A stretch of DNA of 64,000 nt from Glycine soja (Eukaryota; Streptophyta; Magnoliopsida; Fabales; Fabaceae): positions 28,645,735 to 28,709,734 of the forward strand of contig NC_041003.1 in the NCBI RefSeq assembly GCF_004193775.1, in the 5' to 3' direction. The notes under the pieces were generated by a model that saw only the letters and a list, made by a program, of their open reading frames with translations, was not told where the DNA came from and ran no database searches. The stretch's first letter is position 1; the number at the start of each line of letters is the position of its first letter. Of this stretch, positions 41,116 through 55,882 are shown one piece after another. The translations under genes were made by a program, and so were the position numbers.

Positions 41116-41747
41116 TACAATAATGGACACCCGTCTCCGTGTGATTGGTGATCTCATGAATGGAGTTCAACGGGTAACAACAAAATTGTTTGTTGACTAA
41201 AGTACACCAAAGTAAAATTTGGCAGAGTTGTTCCATTTCTCATTCCTATAACAAAGTGTATTATAAATTGTGGCAATATTAAGATTGAGGTATTTATATA
41301 TGTGTATTTTTGGTAAAAAAAAAATACCTCTTAATGAATCCGATGACAATTATTGTAGGGGTGGGGTCACAAACCACTCTTTGAGGATTCACCTAGTGAG
41401 TGTGATGGTGGGGCTGCCACTGTGAGATATAGGCTAATCTCTAAGTGACACTCACGAAACAAGATACATGCGCAAGGCCGTGTAACACGCTACCACTGAT
41501 TAGAACCTGATTAAACGTCAATATTGTAGGGGTTGTGTACTAAAGTCCGATTAAAGAATGTGTAGCTCAAGACAATTAAGTCATTACATTTTTTCTCGGG
41601 TGGAAGTTCATAAACACTAAGTATAAGGTTCAAACCCGAAAGGTTCCTTATACTGAAATACAATATCACATGGTCTTTCTCTTACGTTTCTATACAAATT
41701 ATTTTAAACAAAATATATATTTTAAAATTTTAAATTATGTGAGGAAA
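41116..41747 (+). other. Copia 2 3' untranslated region
   Basis: Non-coding stretch between the pol stop and the right LTR, including GGGGTGGGGTCACAAACCAC and GATTCACCTAGTGAGTGTGA. The purine run GTGAGGAAA before 41748 is the likely polypurine tract. Confidence 0.6.
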
Positions 41748-41777
41748 TGTTAGTAAATATTTGTTTTATAATTTAAA

Positions 41778-41813
<36 letters not shown>

Positions 41814-42447
41814 CTTATATTAATTCTATTTTATAAAATAAAATATTTGTTTTAGAATCTATTACGTAAAATTAGATTTCTTATATTTTCTAAGATTTTA
41901 CTTTAATGAGTCAATCCAATTTGTTACATTTGTTTTTGATACCTACCTGTAAGTTGTTACATTTATTTTGATATCTGTAAATTGGTTTCCAAAGGTCAGA
42001 TTTTTGTTATTGCATAAGGACTCTATGCTTATATATATCTCTTTCCTCCTCTCTAGAAAACACACAAACAGTTTCTTTCTTCCTAAAATTTTCTCATCCT
42101 TCTCTTATAAAAACTTATTTTTGAGAGAAAGAGCATTGGTGTTCAGAAGGTTCGGAGATCCTTTCGTTGAACACGATCGAAACCAACAGGTTGTCGTATT
42201 TTGGGAGAGGAACGCAATCAGATTTTCCTACCAGTGCAGTGAGGGCGTTTTCTCTCTAAGGATAGTGTTTGCACGCTTCAACCCAAGCTAATTATTTATT
42301 TCCCTAATTTATTTTTTCCTTGTGCTTATTGTATGATATAATACATTGTTGATTCATGTTCCGAAGTTTTTTTGCTACTGTTGTTTAGTTTAAGACTTTA
42401 CATTTTCTTTTCATTTTTTTCTTTCATTCTATTTTAATTTTTCTAAA
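41748..42447 (+). repeat. Copia 2 3' LTR
   Basis: Starts TGTTAG and matches 36267-36841 along its length, with extra sequence 42127-42215 absent from the left copy. The end near TTCTAAAA is approximate. Confidence 0.75.
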
Positions 42448-43176
42448 ATGGACATGGGACAATATGGCTATTGGCTACAAAGGAATAATGCAATCTTCCA
42501 TAACATACAGGTAGAAGTGGAACTGATGATTGATTCAGTTAAATTCAGATCATGGACCTGGCTTAAATCAAAATTAGGAGGATTTTCGGTTTTTGTATAG
42601 ATTGGTCTTAGGAACCAAAATTGTGTTTATGCATTAGTTATTCTGGCGGGCAGAAATTGTTACAAGGTAATCAATACTTTGTTACAGTAATTAAAAACTA
42701 AAAACGTAGATGAGCTTCTTCTTTTTTCATCTTCTAGGAGAATGCATCCACTCAAAATATTCTTACAGGAACAGAATGCGATGGTGTTAGGCATATGCCA
42801 CTAATATTGTTAGTAGGTTATTAGTTAATGGTGTTATTTGATAGTACAGAATAAAAGTGATAATATGCAAATTTGTTTTTAAGAATTTTAACCGGTTAAA
42901 ATTTAGATTATGGACTAGAAATAAACATCAATAAAATTTAAGAACCAAAAGATTATAAATCGTAAAATCATTTATGGCATAATCATTGTTCTGAAAATTG
43001 GATTGACTGGTCAGATAGGAAAACTAATGAACCAATCAAATGATCAGTTCAAATGAACCAATCAAGTGATCAGTTCAAATGAACCAAATAAAATAGACAT
43101 GTAGAAAAATTGGTTAAAGAACCAAAAATTTAAAAAACTTATTTTTAGTATGTAAATGAAAAATGCTTAATCTACT
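42448..43176. other. AT-rich spacer with a short tandem repeat
   Basis: No gene. Two and a half copies of a 26 bp unit, TGAACCAATCAAATGATCAG plus TTCAAA, lie at about 43028-43090. Confidence 0.6.
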
Positions 43177-43204
43177 CACTACTAAAAAAAATGAGTTTTA
43201 AGAT

Positions 43205-43430
43205 CGTCCTATTAACATCGATTATTTAAAAACCAATGTTGTTAAACACTTACAACATCGGTTTTCAAATAACCGATGTTAAAATTGAATTTAGTGTGAT
43301 TTTGACATTGGTTATTTGAAAACCGATGTTGTAAGTGCTTAATGACATCGGTTTTCAAATAATCGATATTAAAATCACACTAAATTCAGTTTTAACATCG
43401 GTTATTTGAAAATCGATGTTGTAATATTAA
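43205..43430. repeat. Left subterminal palindrome array
   Basis: Repeated AACATCGGTTTTCAAATAAC then CGATGTT-type units in alternating orientation, at least four. The matching right array is at 46078-46440. Likely transposase-binding repeats. Confidence 0.85.
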
Positions 43431-43479
43431 ATTAAACGTAATAAAAATATAAACACACCAGACCCTCTCTATAAAAATA

Positions 43480-45215
43480 AATCGTGTTAGGTCAGTTTTT
43501 ACATGTGTCTCCTCTTTTTCTCAATTTCGTTTTCCCTCTCCTCCTCTCAAAACCTTCTTTTTTTCCCGCATACCACCAAACCTGTTTAAGAAAAATGAAA
43601 ATCGTGGACTCATTCACCGTTGGATCGTCGTGAAATTTAAGCACCATGTTTGCAACTTAATTTCAAGAATTCTCACCGTTGGGAATCATGAAAAGATATC
43701 GAAGCTGAGATAAATACACTTCACATCATAGCCGTTTCTTTTCTCACAGAAACCCAAAACCGTCTCAGTAAAACTAAGATCTTGGTTGTGTTCACCGTTG
43801 GATTGTCATGAAAGTTTGCTATGTGGTTGGTGATTCCTTCACTGTTGGGATTTGCAAGATAATATTCATGGAAAGAGAAAAAAGAATTGCACGAAGACAG
43901 TACAAATATAGACTTCAATCCCTTCTCCTTCTCTGTAATGTTTGGGAACCCTAACAGAGCAACCAGAGGAGGAGCTTTAGAGAGCACCAAAAATGCCACA
44001 ATTGATAATAGAGAACGCTTGAGCGACTATATCTGATGCAAGCTCCATTGGAGCTTGTAGGCCTAGGATCTTTTTCATCAATGGATTCCTTTGCTTCTTG
44101 GAAGATAAATGGCAGCGGAATGAAGAATGGAAGAGAGAGAGGAGACGCCACTTCAAGGAGAAGATGAGTCTAGAAGAAGCTCACCACCATAGGAGGCCAT
44201 GGATAAGAGCTTGGAGGAAGAAGGAGATGAATGAAGGGAGAGGAAGAGAAGAGCACGAAATTTTGTGCTCTAAATGAGCTTTGAAATCTGAATTTTAATA
44301 TTCAAATGATCAAAGTTGAAAAATATGCACACACATGACCTCTATTTATAGCCTAAGTGTCACACAAAATTGAAGGGAAATTCAAATTTCACTTGAATTT
44401 GAAATTGAATTTGTGGAGCCAAACTTTGGAGCCAAAATTTCACTAATTATGATTAGTGAATTTTAGTTATGGTTCAGCCCACTAATCCAAGATCAATTCC
44501 AAGATTCTCCACTAAGTGTGCTTAGGTGTCATGAGGCATGAAAAGCATGAAGGACATGCACAAAGTATGACTATATGATGTGGCAATGAGGTGTAGTAAG
44601 CAAATGCTCACCTCCCCCTCTAAAATTTAATTGAACTGGGCTTCTACCAATTCAATTAAATTTATTTCCAACCACACACATCAAATATCCACTTAGTGCA
44701 TGTGAAATTACAAAACTACCCCTAATACAAAAACTAGTTTAGGTGCCCTAAAATACAAGGGCTGAAAAATCCTATATTTCTAGGGTACCCTACCTACATT
44801 ATGGAGTCCTAAATACAAGACCCAAAAATAATGAAACCTTAATCTAATATTTACAAAGATAAGCGGGCTCGTACTTAGCCCATGGGCCCGAAATCTACCC
44901 TAAGGCTCATAAGAACCCTAGGGCCTTCTCTTGCATCTCTGGCCCAATCTACTTGGAGTTTTTCTATCCAATGCCCTTGCGGGGTAGGATTGCATCAATA
45001 TCGAGGTAAGAGACGAGTTATTCACAATTGGGGATTAGTGAGAACATGTGTAGGGATCCTTAGAGTATCAATTGGAATGGGTTTTGGGGTGTTTCCGCAA
45101 TTTTTTATTTTATCCTTATAATTATAACTGAATTATAAATGTTTGATGAACCAGTTGATGTCCCAATCAGAAATTGCTGTGAAATTGATATGCTCTTGTG
45201 TTGAGTATGAACCCT
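43480..45215. repeat. Fragment of the same LTR family as 38026-40691
   Basis: Aligns by eye with 38300-39020: shared ACCGTTGGATCGTCGTGAAA, ACCATGTTTGCAAC, and GAGTTATTCACAATTGGGG then TTAGTGAGAACATGTGTAGG. The alignment is interrupted by the solo LTR 44035-44997. Neither end of the parent LTR is seen. Confidence 0.8.
44035..44997 (-). mobile_element. Solo LTR of the Gypsy family, TSD ATATC
   Basis: 963 bp. On the minus strand it starts TGATGCAATCCTACCCCGCA and ends AGCTTGCATCA. Perfect five-base duplications ATATC lie at 44030-44034 and 44998-45002. Its first 230 bases match the LTRs at 28777 and 34191; the middle differs, so it is a diverged subfamily. TATA-like CTATAAATAGAGG is at about 44339-44351. 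Confidence 0.9.
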
Positions 45216-45397
45216 ATCAATTGAGCCTTTTTCTAATTAGCGTAAATTGATAAAATTAAGTAGAGATTTAGCGTAAGAGGGAGTGAAATATTGATTTTGT
45301 ATTTTTAAAATTTAGAAGAGTATTAAATGACATAAACTTGAATGGTGTTAACTTTCATTTTCTCAAAACGTGGCACGTAATGATATTGATTTTGTGT

Positions 45398-45823
45398 GTA
45401 CATGGCACCAAAGGTGATCCGATGTGAACCTTATAATGAAAAGTGTGATGTGTACAGTTTTGGGGTTATATTGAAAGAGCTTTTAACGGGAAATTACCCA
45501 TACGTTGAGATGAAATATGGTCCCACCAAGGTATATATGATCATCACACTAATCTTGAGTTGCCTAGTTAATTTTGTTAAATTGTTATGTAAATGTTTAA
45601 TTAAGTAGTTCAACGCTAATCTCAATTGTATAGCAATATGAAAATGTCACTTGATCTTGATTATCATGAAATAAAATGTTTGATGTTATATTATTAGATT
45701 GTCGTGGAAGTTATGGAGGGTAAGCATCGACCTAAACTTCTGTGTGATGATGTTGGCCAACTTGGAACCAGAGAGATTGAAGACGCTTTGCATCCAGTGG
45801 ACAAAATACTATTTGAAAGTTAA
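45398..45823 (+). pseudogene. Protein kinase fragment, two C-terminal exons (Raf-like/TKL)
   Basis: Exon 45398-45530 reads [45 protein letters not shown], then a GT donor. This covers kinase subdomains VIII-IX, with APE changed to APK and the DVYSFGV Asp intact. Exon 45698-45823 reads IVVEVMEGKHRPKLLCDDVG, QLGTREIEDALHPVDKILFE, then TAA. The wording DVYSFGVxxxELLTG fits plant Raf-like kinases. The catalytic loop (HRD) and DFG exons are absent, so no active kinase can result. The copy lies inside the CACTA-type element with its intron retained. Confidence 0.85.
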
Positions 45824-46077
45824 AAATGAAACTTAGGATGTTTAGACAATTTTGTAATTGTAGTTTATATTTACTTACTTTATAGTTTTTACAATTCATG
45901 TTTCAACATTAAATATGCTTTAAATTTATAGTAATTAGTAAATTTCTCATGGAATTTTGGGTAAAATCTGTTTCAAAATAGAATGAAAATTATACGTTGT
46001 GTGGTCTGGTTTTAAAATTTGCAGGTTAATTTTTGATTTATTGAAAAAACAGATAACATATTAAAAAAAAGTTCTAA

Positions 46078-46440
46078 AACAACATCAATTTTTAAAAAAA
46101 CCGATGCTAAATGTCACTAACAAGATCGGTTTTTTAAAAACCGATGTTAAATTCCACTTACAACATCAATTTTTTAAAAACCGATGTTGTTAGTGACATT
46201 TAACATCGATTTTTTTAAAAACCGATGTTGTTAGTAACATTTAACATCGATTTTTTTAAAAAACCGATGTTGATATGTAGATTTATAGTTTTTTTTTCAT
46301 AATTCTTATCGTATAACATCGGTTATTTAAATAATCGATGTCGTATTTATTAGTTAACATCGGTTTTGAAAAACCGATGTTAATGATGTTACTTTCAACA
46401 TCGGTTAATAACCGATGTTGAAAGTCTTAAATAACTGATG
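46078..46440. repeat. Right subterminal palindrome array
   Basis: About eight units of AACATCGGTTTTTTAAAAAC then CGATGTT in alternating orientation, each able to form a short hairpin. Partner of 43205-43430. Confidence 0.88.
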
Positions 46441-46464
46441 TAAAAACTTTATTTTCTAGTAGTG

Positions 46465-47980
46465 ACTATTTTATTTTAAAAATTAAAAATTAACTTAAAA
46501 TATTTATTATTTTTTTCCACTCCATATGTAAACTTGTTATTAAAGAACATTGATTGTCATAAGTAGCAGTGATTTATGTCTCTTAATCAAGTGGTTTAGG
46601 GTTTAAATCATAATTGATCCTTGGATATGAAATAAATTATGTTGGGAGGAAAATACATATGTTATATGTGCTTATAGTCTCCAACAAAGATTAATCACTG
46701 CTTTCAACAAAAACTACTTCATACCAATACCATATTCATTAAAAAAAGGTAAACTTGTTATCAATAATAAACATCATTTTTTTTGGTATTGTTAAAACGT
46801 AGAACTAAGTATTATGATATATTTGATTTGAAAATTTTGTGTAAATTTTGAATGTTAAAAAGAAATAAAATTACGTGTTATATGTTTTTAGTTTTTAATG
46901 TTATCAATTAGGATATTATGTTTGTTTAATATTATTTTATGTATTATTTTATCAATACCTATTCAACTAATGTTAGACTAGACATAAACTAATAAACTCT
47001 TAACTATCTAGACCTATTTAATGATTGGTTTAGTTTTGAAAATATTAGGTATAATACTTTGTGTAAATTATGCGGTCTAATTTGATTTTTCTTCATCAAA
47101 AAATAATGTTTAATTTAAAAATAGAAATCAAAAGTTAAGGCAACCTGCAATGGTGGTATCCATCAAGGTTTTTGAGAAATAGAACCAAAGCTTGTTGAAT
47201 ATCCACGTAGGAACAAAATCTTAAATAAGATCGGTCCTTATACAAAAAATATGATCTTAAAAAATTTGTGGATCAACATGTTTGTATTTATCTGACAAAG
47301 TGATAAAATGTAATGGTGTGTAGTTATTTGTAGAACTCATTTAATAAAATTTGTAAAGTTACCGGATTAGAAAGATAAGGTTCTTAAATTATTACTCAAG
47401 TATTATATACAATAAACATAAAACAAATAATCAAGATCAAGAAAAATGGTCAAATTGAATGTTTTAGATTAATACTATTCAATAAATTTAAATTTTGTTT
47501 CTCAAATGTTCTTAAATTTAAATGTTGTAAATGATATGGTGATATTAATTTTGACACTCAAATTCAATGCTTGAGTGAATACTTAATAAATAGAGTTAAT
47601 AATAAATTAAAAATATGAAAAATATTAATCTTAAATTAACCTAAAAACTAATAATTATTTCTTATAGATAAGACCAAAGATAGTATAAAAAGTAGATATA
47701 TAGGTGATATATAATAAATCCATTTAAGAACCCGAAATTGAGTTGTTGGGTTGTGAAAGTTCTAATAAATATTCTCCGACTAAAAATAATAAGTATCTTT
47801 TTCAGTGATTATACTTTGATTTTTCCATTATTATTTTTTCTTGAATTGATTTAACTGGTGGAAATTAATAGTTTGAATTAGATTTTAAAAGTCCTGTTAA
47901 CTGGATGAACTCCAGTTTGCCCCATATTGCCTTGGGCAAGTGCATGTAGCAATAATTTCTAAAGAGTTCAACATTTTACC
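46465..47980. other. AT-rich spacer, no gene seen
   Basis: No conserved coding block or clear repeat. Confidence 0.6.
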
Positions 47981-48219
47981 CACTACAAGAAAAATTATTA
48001 TTACCGATAAAATATTTCCCATGAAATATATTCAATCGAAAATGTTGGAATTACCACATAATCAATTTTGTTGGAAAATGTTTGAATTTCTGACGGAATT
48101 TACTAATGGACAAGTTTTCCATCAGAAATTATTAATTGTCGACATATTTTCACCCATTGAATTAAATCCATCGTAAAATGAAATATCACTGACAAATTTT
48201 TCCTATGGAATGCCTTTCC

Positions 48220-50257
<2,038 letters not shown>

Positions 50258-50882
50258 CAGATGGCATCGGGGTTGCCAAAATGTTATAGAAATGTAAATA
50301 GTAGCCTCTCATGAATTTTCATCACTTAATAATTAGCTGAAGTATTTGGATACATGTTTGGGATATGGACTTTATTAAGTGTAAGCATGAAGAATCATGG
50401 ACCCTCTCAATGTTAATGAGCCCAAATCTAACAAGGCTAGGATTTGTTTTTTTTTTTTTTTACACTTACAACCCTAAGCTTTCTTTAGTTGGTAAAATAC
50501 ACATTTACTTCATTGAATGCCATTTAGTTTATAGATAACCATTATTAAACTTTTTTCTTTCTCTCTTACCATCAAGTTGATGGGTGAGATTGTAGTAGGT
50601 GATCGCTCCATTACTCACGCATACGTTCCATTATTCAGGTTAGTTGTAATTTTTTTTATTCTAGTTACTTAAAATTTTGTATTGCAAATGTGTTAAGTAT
50701 ATATTTGGTTGTGGTTGTGTTATTTATATTCCATGGTTTGTTCATTTAGAAACTCAAACATTATATATATGTGATTTTTTTCACCTAAAACATGACTAGA
50801 ATTCTTGCTACTAATAATAGAGATCACGTTAAGATTATATATGTGAATCATGAATGTTCGTATTTTTTTAAATATATAGAAC

Positions 50883-53800
50883 ATGAAATATATTCTTTCG
50901 AATCGTCATTGGATGTATAATAGATGTTATAGTGGTAGAAGTGATTTGAAAAAGTCTTTTGTTGAAGGGGTTGAAGAGTTTGTAAGCAAAATTATTCCGC
51001 AAGATTGTTATCACAATGATGGGGGATCAAATGTCCTTATGTTAAATGCGATTATACTAGGATTTTGGAGGATAGAGTTGTGAAGGTTCACGTTTACAAA
51101 AATGGGTTCAAGCCTAATTATTGGATTTGTACTGATCACGGTGAAGAGATGCTGCATGTTGATTTAAATGATGGCAATAGTACATGGATACTTCAAGTAG
51201 TGCAGAATATGTGGCTCAAGGTGAACAATTTATGTTAATGCAAGAGATGGTGTGATGCTCTCAGGAATCCTGAGACATTTGAAGCTCCAAACTCAAATAA
51301 TATGGAAGAACCTCCAAATAAAGATACTCAAAGATTTTATAATTTATTGGTGGAGGCGAATAAGTCATTGTATGAAGGGGTATCAGACTCAAAATTATCA
51401 ATATCTGTGAGGCTTTTAGCTTGCAAGTCCAATTGGAATGTTCCCAACCAGTTCTTAGAGTTTATTTCAAAAATTCTTTTGGATGTAACACCAATAAAAG
51501 ATTGTTTGCCAAAATTATTTTATGATGCCAAGAGGTTAGCATCGAAGTTGGGATTGGAGGCTAAGAGGATTGATTGTTGTGTGGATGACTGCATGTTGTA
51601 TTATAACAATGATGGAGTGTTACTTGAATGTAAATTTTGTAACAAGCCTAGGTATCATGCCATGAATGTTGGAACAAGCAATACAAAACCAGTTCTAGTA
51701 AAGGCGATGTTCTATTTGCCTATAATACCAAGGTTGCAGAAAATGTTTGCATCAATGCAAACTGCAAGCCAAATGACATGGCACTATAAGAATAAAAGAT
51801 CTTCGGGCATGTTACGCCATCCCTTTGATGGTGAAGCCTGGAAGTACTTTGATCGGGTACATGCAAATTTTGCTATTGATCCATGGAATGTGCGACTTAG
51901 TTTATGCACAGATGAAATTAACCTATATATTCAAGCATCCTCTTCACCTTATTCTTGTAGGTCAATCATTGTTATCCCGTACAATCTTCCTCTAGAAATG
52001 TGTATGACTAAACCTTATATTTTTTTGAGTTGTGGCGTACTAGACCCATTTAATCTAACGGTTGGTATTGATGTTTATTTACAACCTTTGATTGATGATT
52101 TGAAGAAGTTGTGGAGTGGTGTTCTCACTTACGATATTTCAAGAAAGCAAAATTTCATGATGAGGGAAACTTTGATGTGGACTATTAATGATTTTTCTGC
52201 TTATGACATGTTGTCTGGTTGGGGGATACATGGTAGATTGGAATATCCGTATTGCATGAAGGATACAAAGGCCTTCTAGTTAGCAAATGGGGGAAAAACT
52301 TCTTGGTTTGACTGTCATTGTAGGTTCTTACCTAGTGATCATGCATTTAGGAGGAACAAAATGCCTTCAAAAAAAGAGAAATAGAAAGGGATGAGCCACC
52401 ACATATGTTGACACCTACACAAGTTTGGCGTAGGGTTAGGGATTTGCCATAAGTCATAGAAACCGGTTTGCCACCACCAATAGTACACTAATATGGGGAG
52501 TGGCATCATTGGACAAAAAGAAGTATCTTTTGGGATCTTTCACATTGGAAAGATAATTTGTTGGGACACAATCTTGATGTTATGCACATAGAAAATTTTT
52601 TCTTTGACAACATATTCAACATAATGATGAATGTCAATGGTAAGACAAAAAACAATGAGAAGGCTAGGATGGACTTAGCTTTGTATTGTAGGAGGAAAGA
52701 CTTGGGGTTGAAATCGGGGGCTAATGGGAATTTGTTAAAGTCAAAAGCAAATTACACTCTAACTGCAAACCAAACAAAGTTAGTTTGTTAATGGATAAAA
52801 GAACTAAGAATGTCGGATGGTTATTCTTCCAACTTGGAAAGATGTGCCAATGCTGATAAGGAAACCTTGCATGGGATGAAAAGCCATGATTGTCATGTAT
52901 TCATAGAGTGTTTACTTCCTATCGCTTTTAGCTCATTGTCGCCATATGTCTTAAATTCACTTATTAAAATAAGTCATTTCTTTAAAGATTTATTTTATAC
53001 AACTTTGATGGAGGATGACCTGAGTAGAATGAAACAAAATATTCCATTCATTCTGTGCAAGTTGGAGAAAATATTTTCCCCCGATTTTTTTGATTCAATG
53101 GAACATCTGCCCATTCATATGGCATATGAAGCTAGACTTGGTGGACTAGTTCAATATAGATGGATGTATCCATTTGAAAGGTAATAAAATCATCATTGTA
53201 TTTTATTTAAAATTGATTTTTTTAATGCTCATCATTCATGACTTGGTTATGCAAATTTGTAGGTTTATGGGTGATTCTAAATGAGTAGTGAAAAATAAGG
53301 TCAGGGTTGAAGGATCCATTTGCGTGCCTTACTTACATTGTGAGACAAATCATTTTTGTTCTCAATATTTCAACAACTTTATGTTGTCACCATGCAATAT
53401 TAGGAATCAAATTGCAATTGAAATTGAAAGGCATGCACCAATGTTATCAGTGTTTGACCAACAAGGTTGTCCTTCTGCGAAGGAGTTTATTCACTGGTTA
53501 ACTGATGAAGAGAAAGACTTAGCCCATGTTCATGTGTTGATTAATTGTGCCGAAGTTAAGCCTTACCTTGAGTAAGTTGGACCATGTATGACCTTTGAGT
53601 CTCAGTAATTATTATTGTCAATTGCATTATAATCCAAATTTTGACCTGTAATACATTATATTTGGACAGTTCATTCTTGCAATCCCAATCAAATACCTCT
53701 ACTCGTAATATACATGCAGATTTTCCTACTTGGTTCTAGGAACAAGTATGTATGTTCTAGTTTATTTTTTTTCTATTTTATGGTAAATAAAATATAATTG

Positions 53801-54549
53801 TTCATGCTCTTTGTATTGTAGGTTATAAATGAGCCTACAAATGTGAGAAACCAACACTTAAAGGATTTATCATATCTCCCTATGAGTTACGTTAAATAAT
53901 AACACACATGCTTTGTCAATGTGTACAAATTCCATACTCAAGCATGGACTGAGGGGAAGAAAACGATAAATTGTGGGGTTCACATAAAGGGCCTTACAGA
54001 AGGAGGCACAAATTATTTTTATGGGGTCATTCAACATATATGAGTTATAGTATAATACTACAAGCTATCCTAAGCGAGTAGTATTATTTTATTGTCACTG
54101 GTTTGATCCAACGAGTAGAGGAACAAGAGTTGATCCTAAATATGACACTGTGGAAATTTGAATGGATAAAAGATATAATTTGTTTGACCAATTCATCAGT
54201 GTACATAATGTAAGACAAGTGGATTATGTGCCATATCCAACAATAAGAAGGGACAGGCGTGGTTGGAGTGTTGCAATTAAAATGAAGCCAAGGGTTACAT
54301 AGAATCCGACAATGTACAAGAAGATGTGTCTTACCAAAAGAAATGTCACATGTCAACGAAGTCATTGAAGTTGAAAATATTTTAGGATTGCAAGATTTAA
54401 GAGGTAGTGTTGAAGAAGTAGACCCTGCTAATATGTTGACAAATGAAGAAGAATCATATCATTTGAATGGAGAATCAAATAATATTGAACAAGATAGTGA
54501 AGGAGAATTAGAAGATAACTTTGAAGTTTACAATTCTGAAGAGGATTAG
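50883..54549 (+). pseudogene. TNP2-like CACTA transposase, nearly complete but broken
   Basis: N-terminal Transpos_assoc domain with WMYNRCYSGRSDLKKSFVEG (50910-50970), a frame change near 51030, then VHVYKNGFKPNYWIC. Transposase_21 core 51302-52800: LVEANKSLYEGVSDSKLSIS, LACKSNWNVPNQFLEFISK, MLRHPFDGEAWKYFDRVHAN, LWSGVLTYDISRKQNFMMRE, MWTINDFSAYDMLSGWGIHG, and LLGHNLDVMHIENFFFDNIF. DUF4218 region 52810-53184: LHGMKSHDCHVFIECLLPIA, EARLGGLVQYRWMYPFER, then a GT donor. It continues at 53288-53575, and a DUF4216-like tail ends near 54549 with VDPANMLTNEEESYHLNG. Stops near 51238, 52277, 52380, 52789 and later make it inactive. The protein would cut and join CACTA ends. Confidence 0.9.
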
Positions 54550-54737
54550 ACATTGATGTTTGTTAGTCAATTATAATTTGTTATTAGTAACATCTTTGTT
54601 TTGTTGTAATACTTGAACACTTTATTAGTGTACTTTATTTTTCATGTGAAATAGAATTTTGTTAGTTATGTAATTTTAATTCATCCCAATATTCTATTTG
54701 ATTAATTATTTGTAATATTACTTTTCTATATATAGAT

Positions 54738-54888
54738 ATGTCATCAGGTGGTGCTGACCCTCCCCGACCCCCGTCACCCGTCACATGACTCTAGTGGGAA
54801 AGGGACAAGTGGGAAGAAAAAAATGATATGTGGTTAGACTACTATCACCTAGAGATAGTCTGAAATCATCTACCCCATCCCCCTATAT
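54738..54888 (+). pseudogene. CACTA 2 ORF1, first codons
   Basis: ATGTCATCAGGTGGTGCTGA at 54738 reads MSSGGADPPRPPSPVT before a stop, and continues out of frame for about 100 bases until the inserted LTR. It fits the start of the second CACTA gene by position; sequence support is weak. Confidence 0.4.
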
Positions 54889-55830
54889 TGTTATGAATGT
54901 ATATATATACATGATTTTGATGATGCCAAAGAAGAATCAAACAAGGCCGCTTCAAAAGGATAAACATTTGCTTCAAGATTAATACAAGATTGTTTCAACA
55001 AAGTCTTGATTCAAGATTTCTTCAAGACCAACCCTTGCCTCAAAACAAAGGGTTTCAAAGTCATGCAAGGCTCTGGTAATCAATTACCAGGAAGTGTAAT
55101 CAATTACCAGAATGGAAGTTTGAGAAATTGCTATTGAAAAGGGTTTTGAATTTGAATTTTGAACATGTAATCGATTACCATATGTTTGTAATTGATTACC
55201 AGCAACGAAACTCTGAAAATTCAAATTCAAAAGTCATAACCCTTCAAAATATAATTGTGTAATCGATTACCAGAAACCTGTAATCGATTACCAGTGAGAA
55301 AACTTCAGAAAAGCTTTTTGAAAAGACACATCTCTTCAAACCATTTTGAAAAGGCACGAAAGGCCTATATATATGTGTGTCTGACTTCAAAAATCAATGA
55401 GAGATATTCCAAGAGAACTTCATTGCCAAATGCTCTTTCAAAAGAAACTCTTGGGCAAACACTTGCAAATCCATTAAGAGTTCATCCATGAACTTCAATT
55501 GTAATATCCTTCTCTTCAAGAGAGAATTCCTCTTCTTTTTTCTTCTTATACAAAGAGATTGATTAAGAGACCGAGGGTCTCTTAAGTTATAAGAATTCCT
55601 GAACACAAGGGATGGGTTGTCCCTGTGTGGTTCAGAAGTTGTAAAGGAATTTACAAAGAGAAAGGAAAATCTCAAGTGGGTTGCTTGAGTACTGGACGTA
55701 GGCACGAACTTTGCCAAACCAGTACAAAATTGTGTTTGCATTCTCTCTTCCCGTATCTCATTTATTTTGTTGTAATCAATTTCGTCTTGGATGTTTAAAG
55801 AACATTATTAAATTGATTGCTGCTTCTTTT
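54889..55830 (+). repeat. Sirevirus-like 5' LTR
   Basis: Starts TGTTATGAATG and has palindromes of the GGTAATCGATTACC type at 55073-55294. A TATA-like CCTATATATATG lies at about 55362, then GTACTGGACGTAGGCACGAA near 55690. The LTR end is approximate. The layout parallels the solo LTR at 16704-18361. Confidence 0.78.
55073..55294. repeat. Cluster of GGTAATCGATTACC palindromes
   Basis: Six full or one-base-changed copies at 55073-55090, 55095-55110, 55166-55180, 55187-55202, 55259-55273 and 55279-55294. Confidence 0.92.
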
Positions 55831-55882
55831 GCATTCTGAGCCTATCCCTCTTAAGTTATTGAGGAAAATTTCAAGAATAGAT

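Larger units (their letters stand above)
36267..42447 (+). mobile_element. Copia retrotransposon 2, reverse transcriptase deleted
   Basis: LTRs at 36267 to about 36841 and 41748 to about 42447 share TGTTAGTAAATATTTGTTTT, an (AT)n tract, ACGTAAAATTAGATTTCTTA and CACAAACAGTTTCTTTCT. Between them are gag remains, an integrase tail, the start of the reverse transcriptase and the RNase H end; most of the reverse transcriptase is missing. A 2.67 kb solo LTR sits at the deletion junction. A possible target duplication is TGGAT/TGGAC. The LTRs have diverged by many changes, including an 85 bp gap in the left one. Confidence 0.8.
43177..46464. mobile_element. CACTA-type element carrying a protein kinase fragment
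   Basis: The left end is CACTACTAAAAAAAATGAG at 43177 and the right end, reversed, is CACTACTAGAAAATAAAG at 46464. Both are flanked by ACT (43174-43176 and 46465-46467), the three-base duplication expected for CACTA. Both subterminal regions are arrays of AACATCGGTT...AACCGATGTT palindromes. No transposase is present. The interior holds a retrotransposon LTR fragment with a nested solo LTR, and two kinase exons. Confidence 0.85.
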
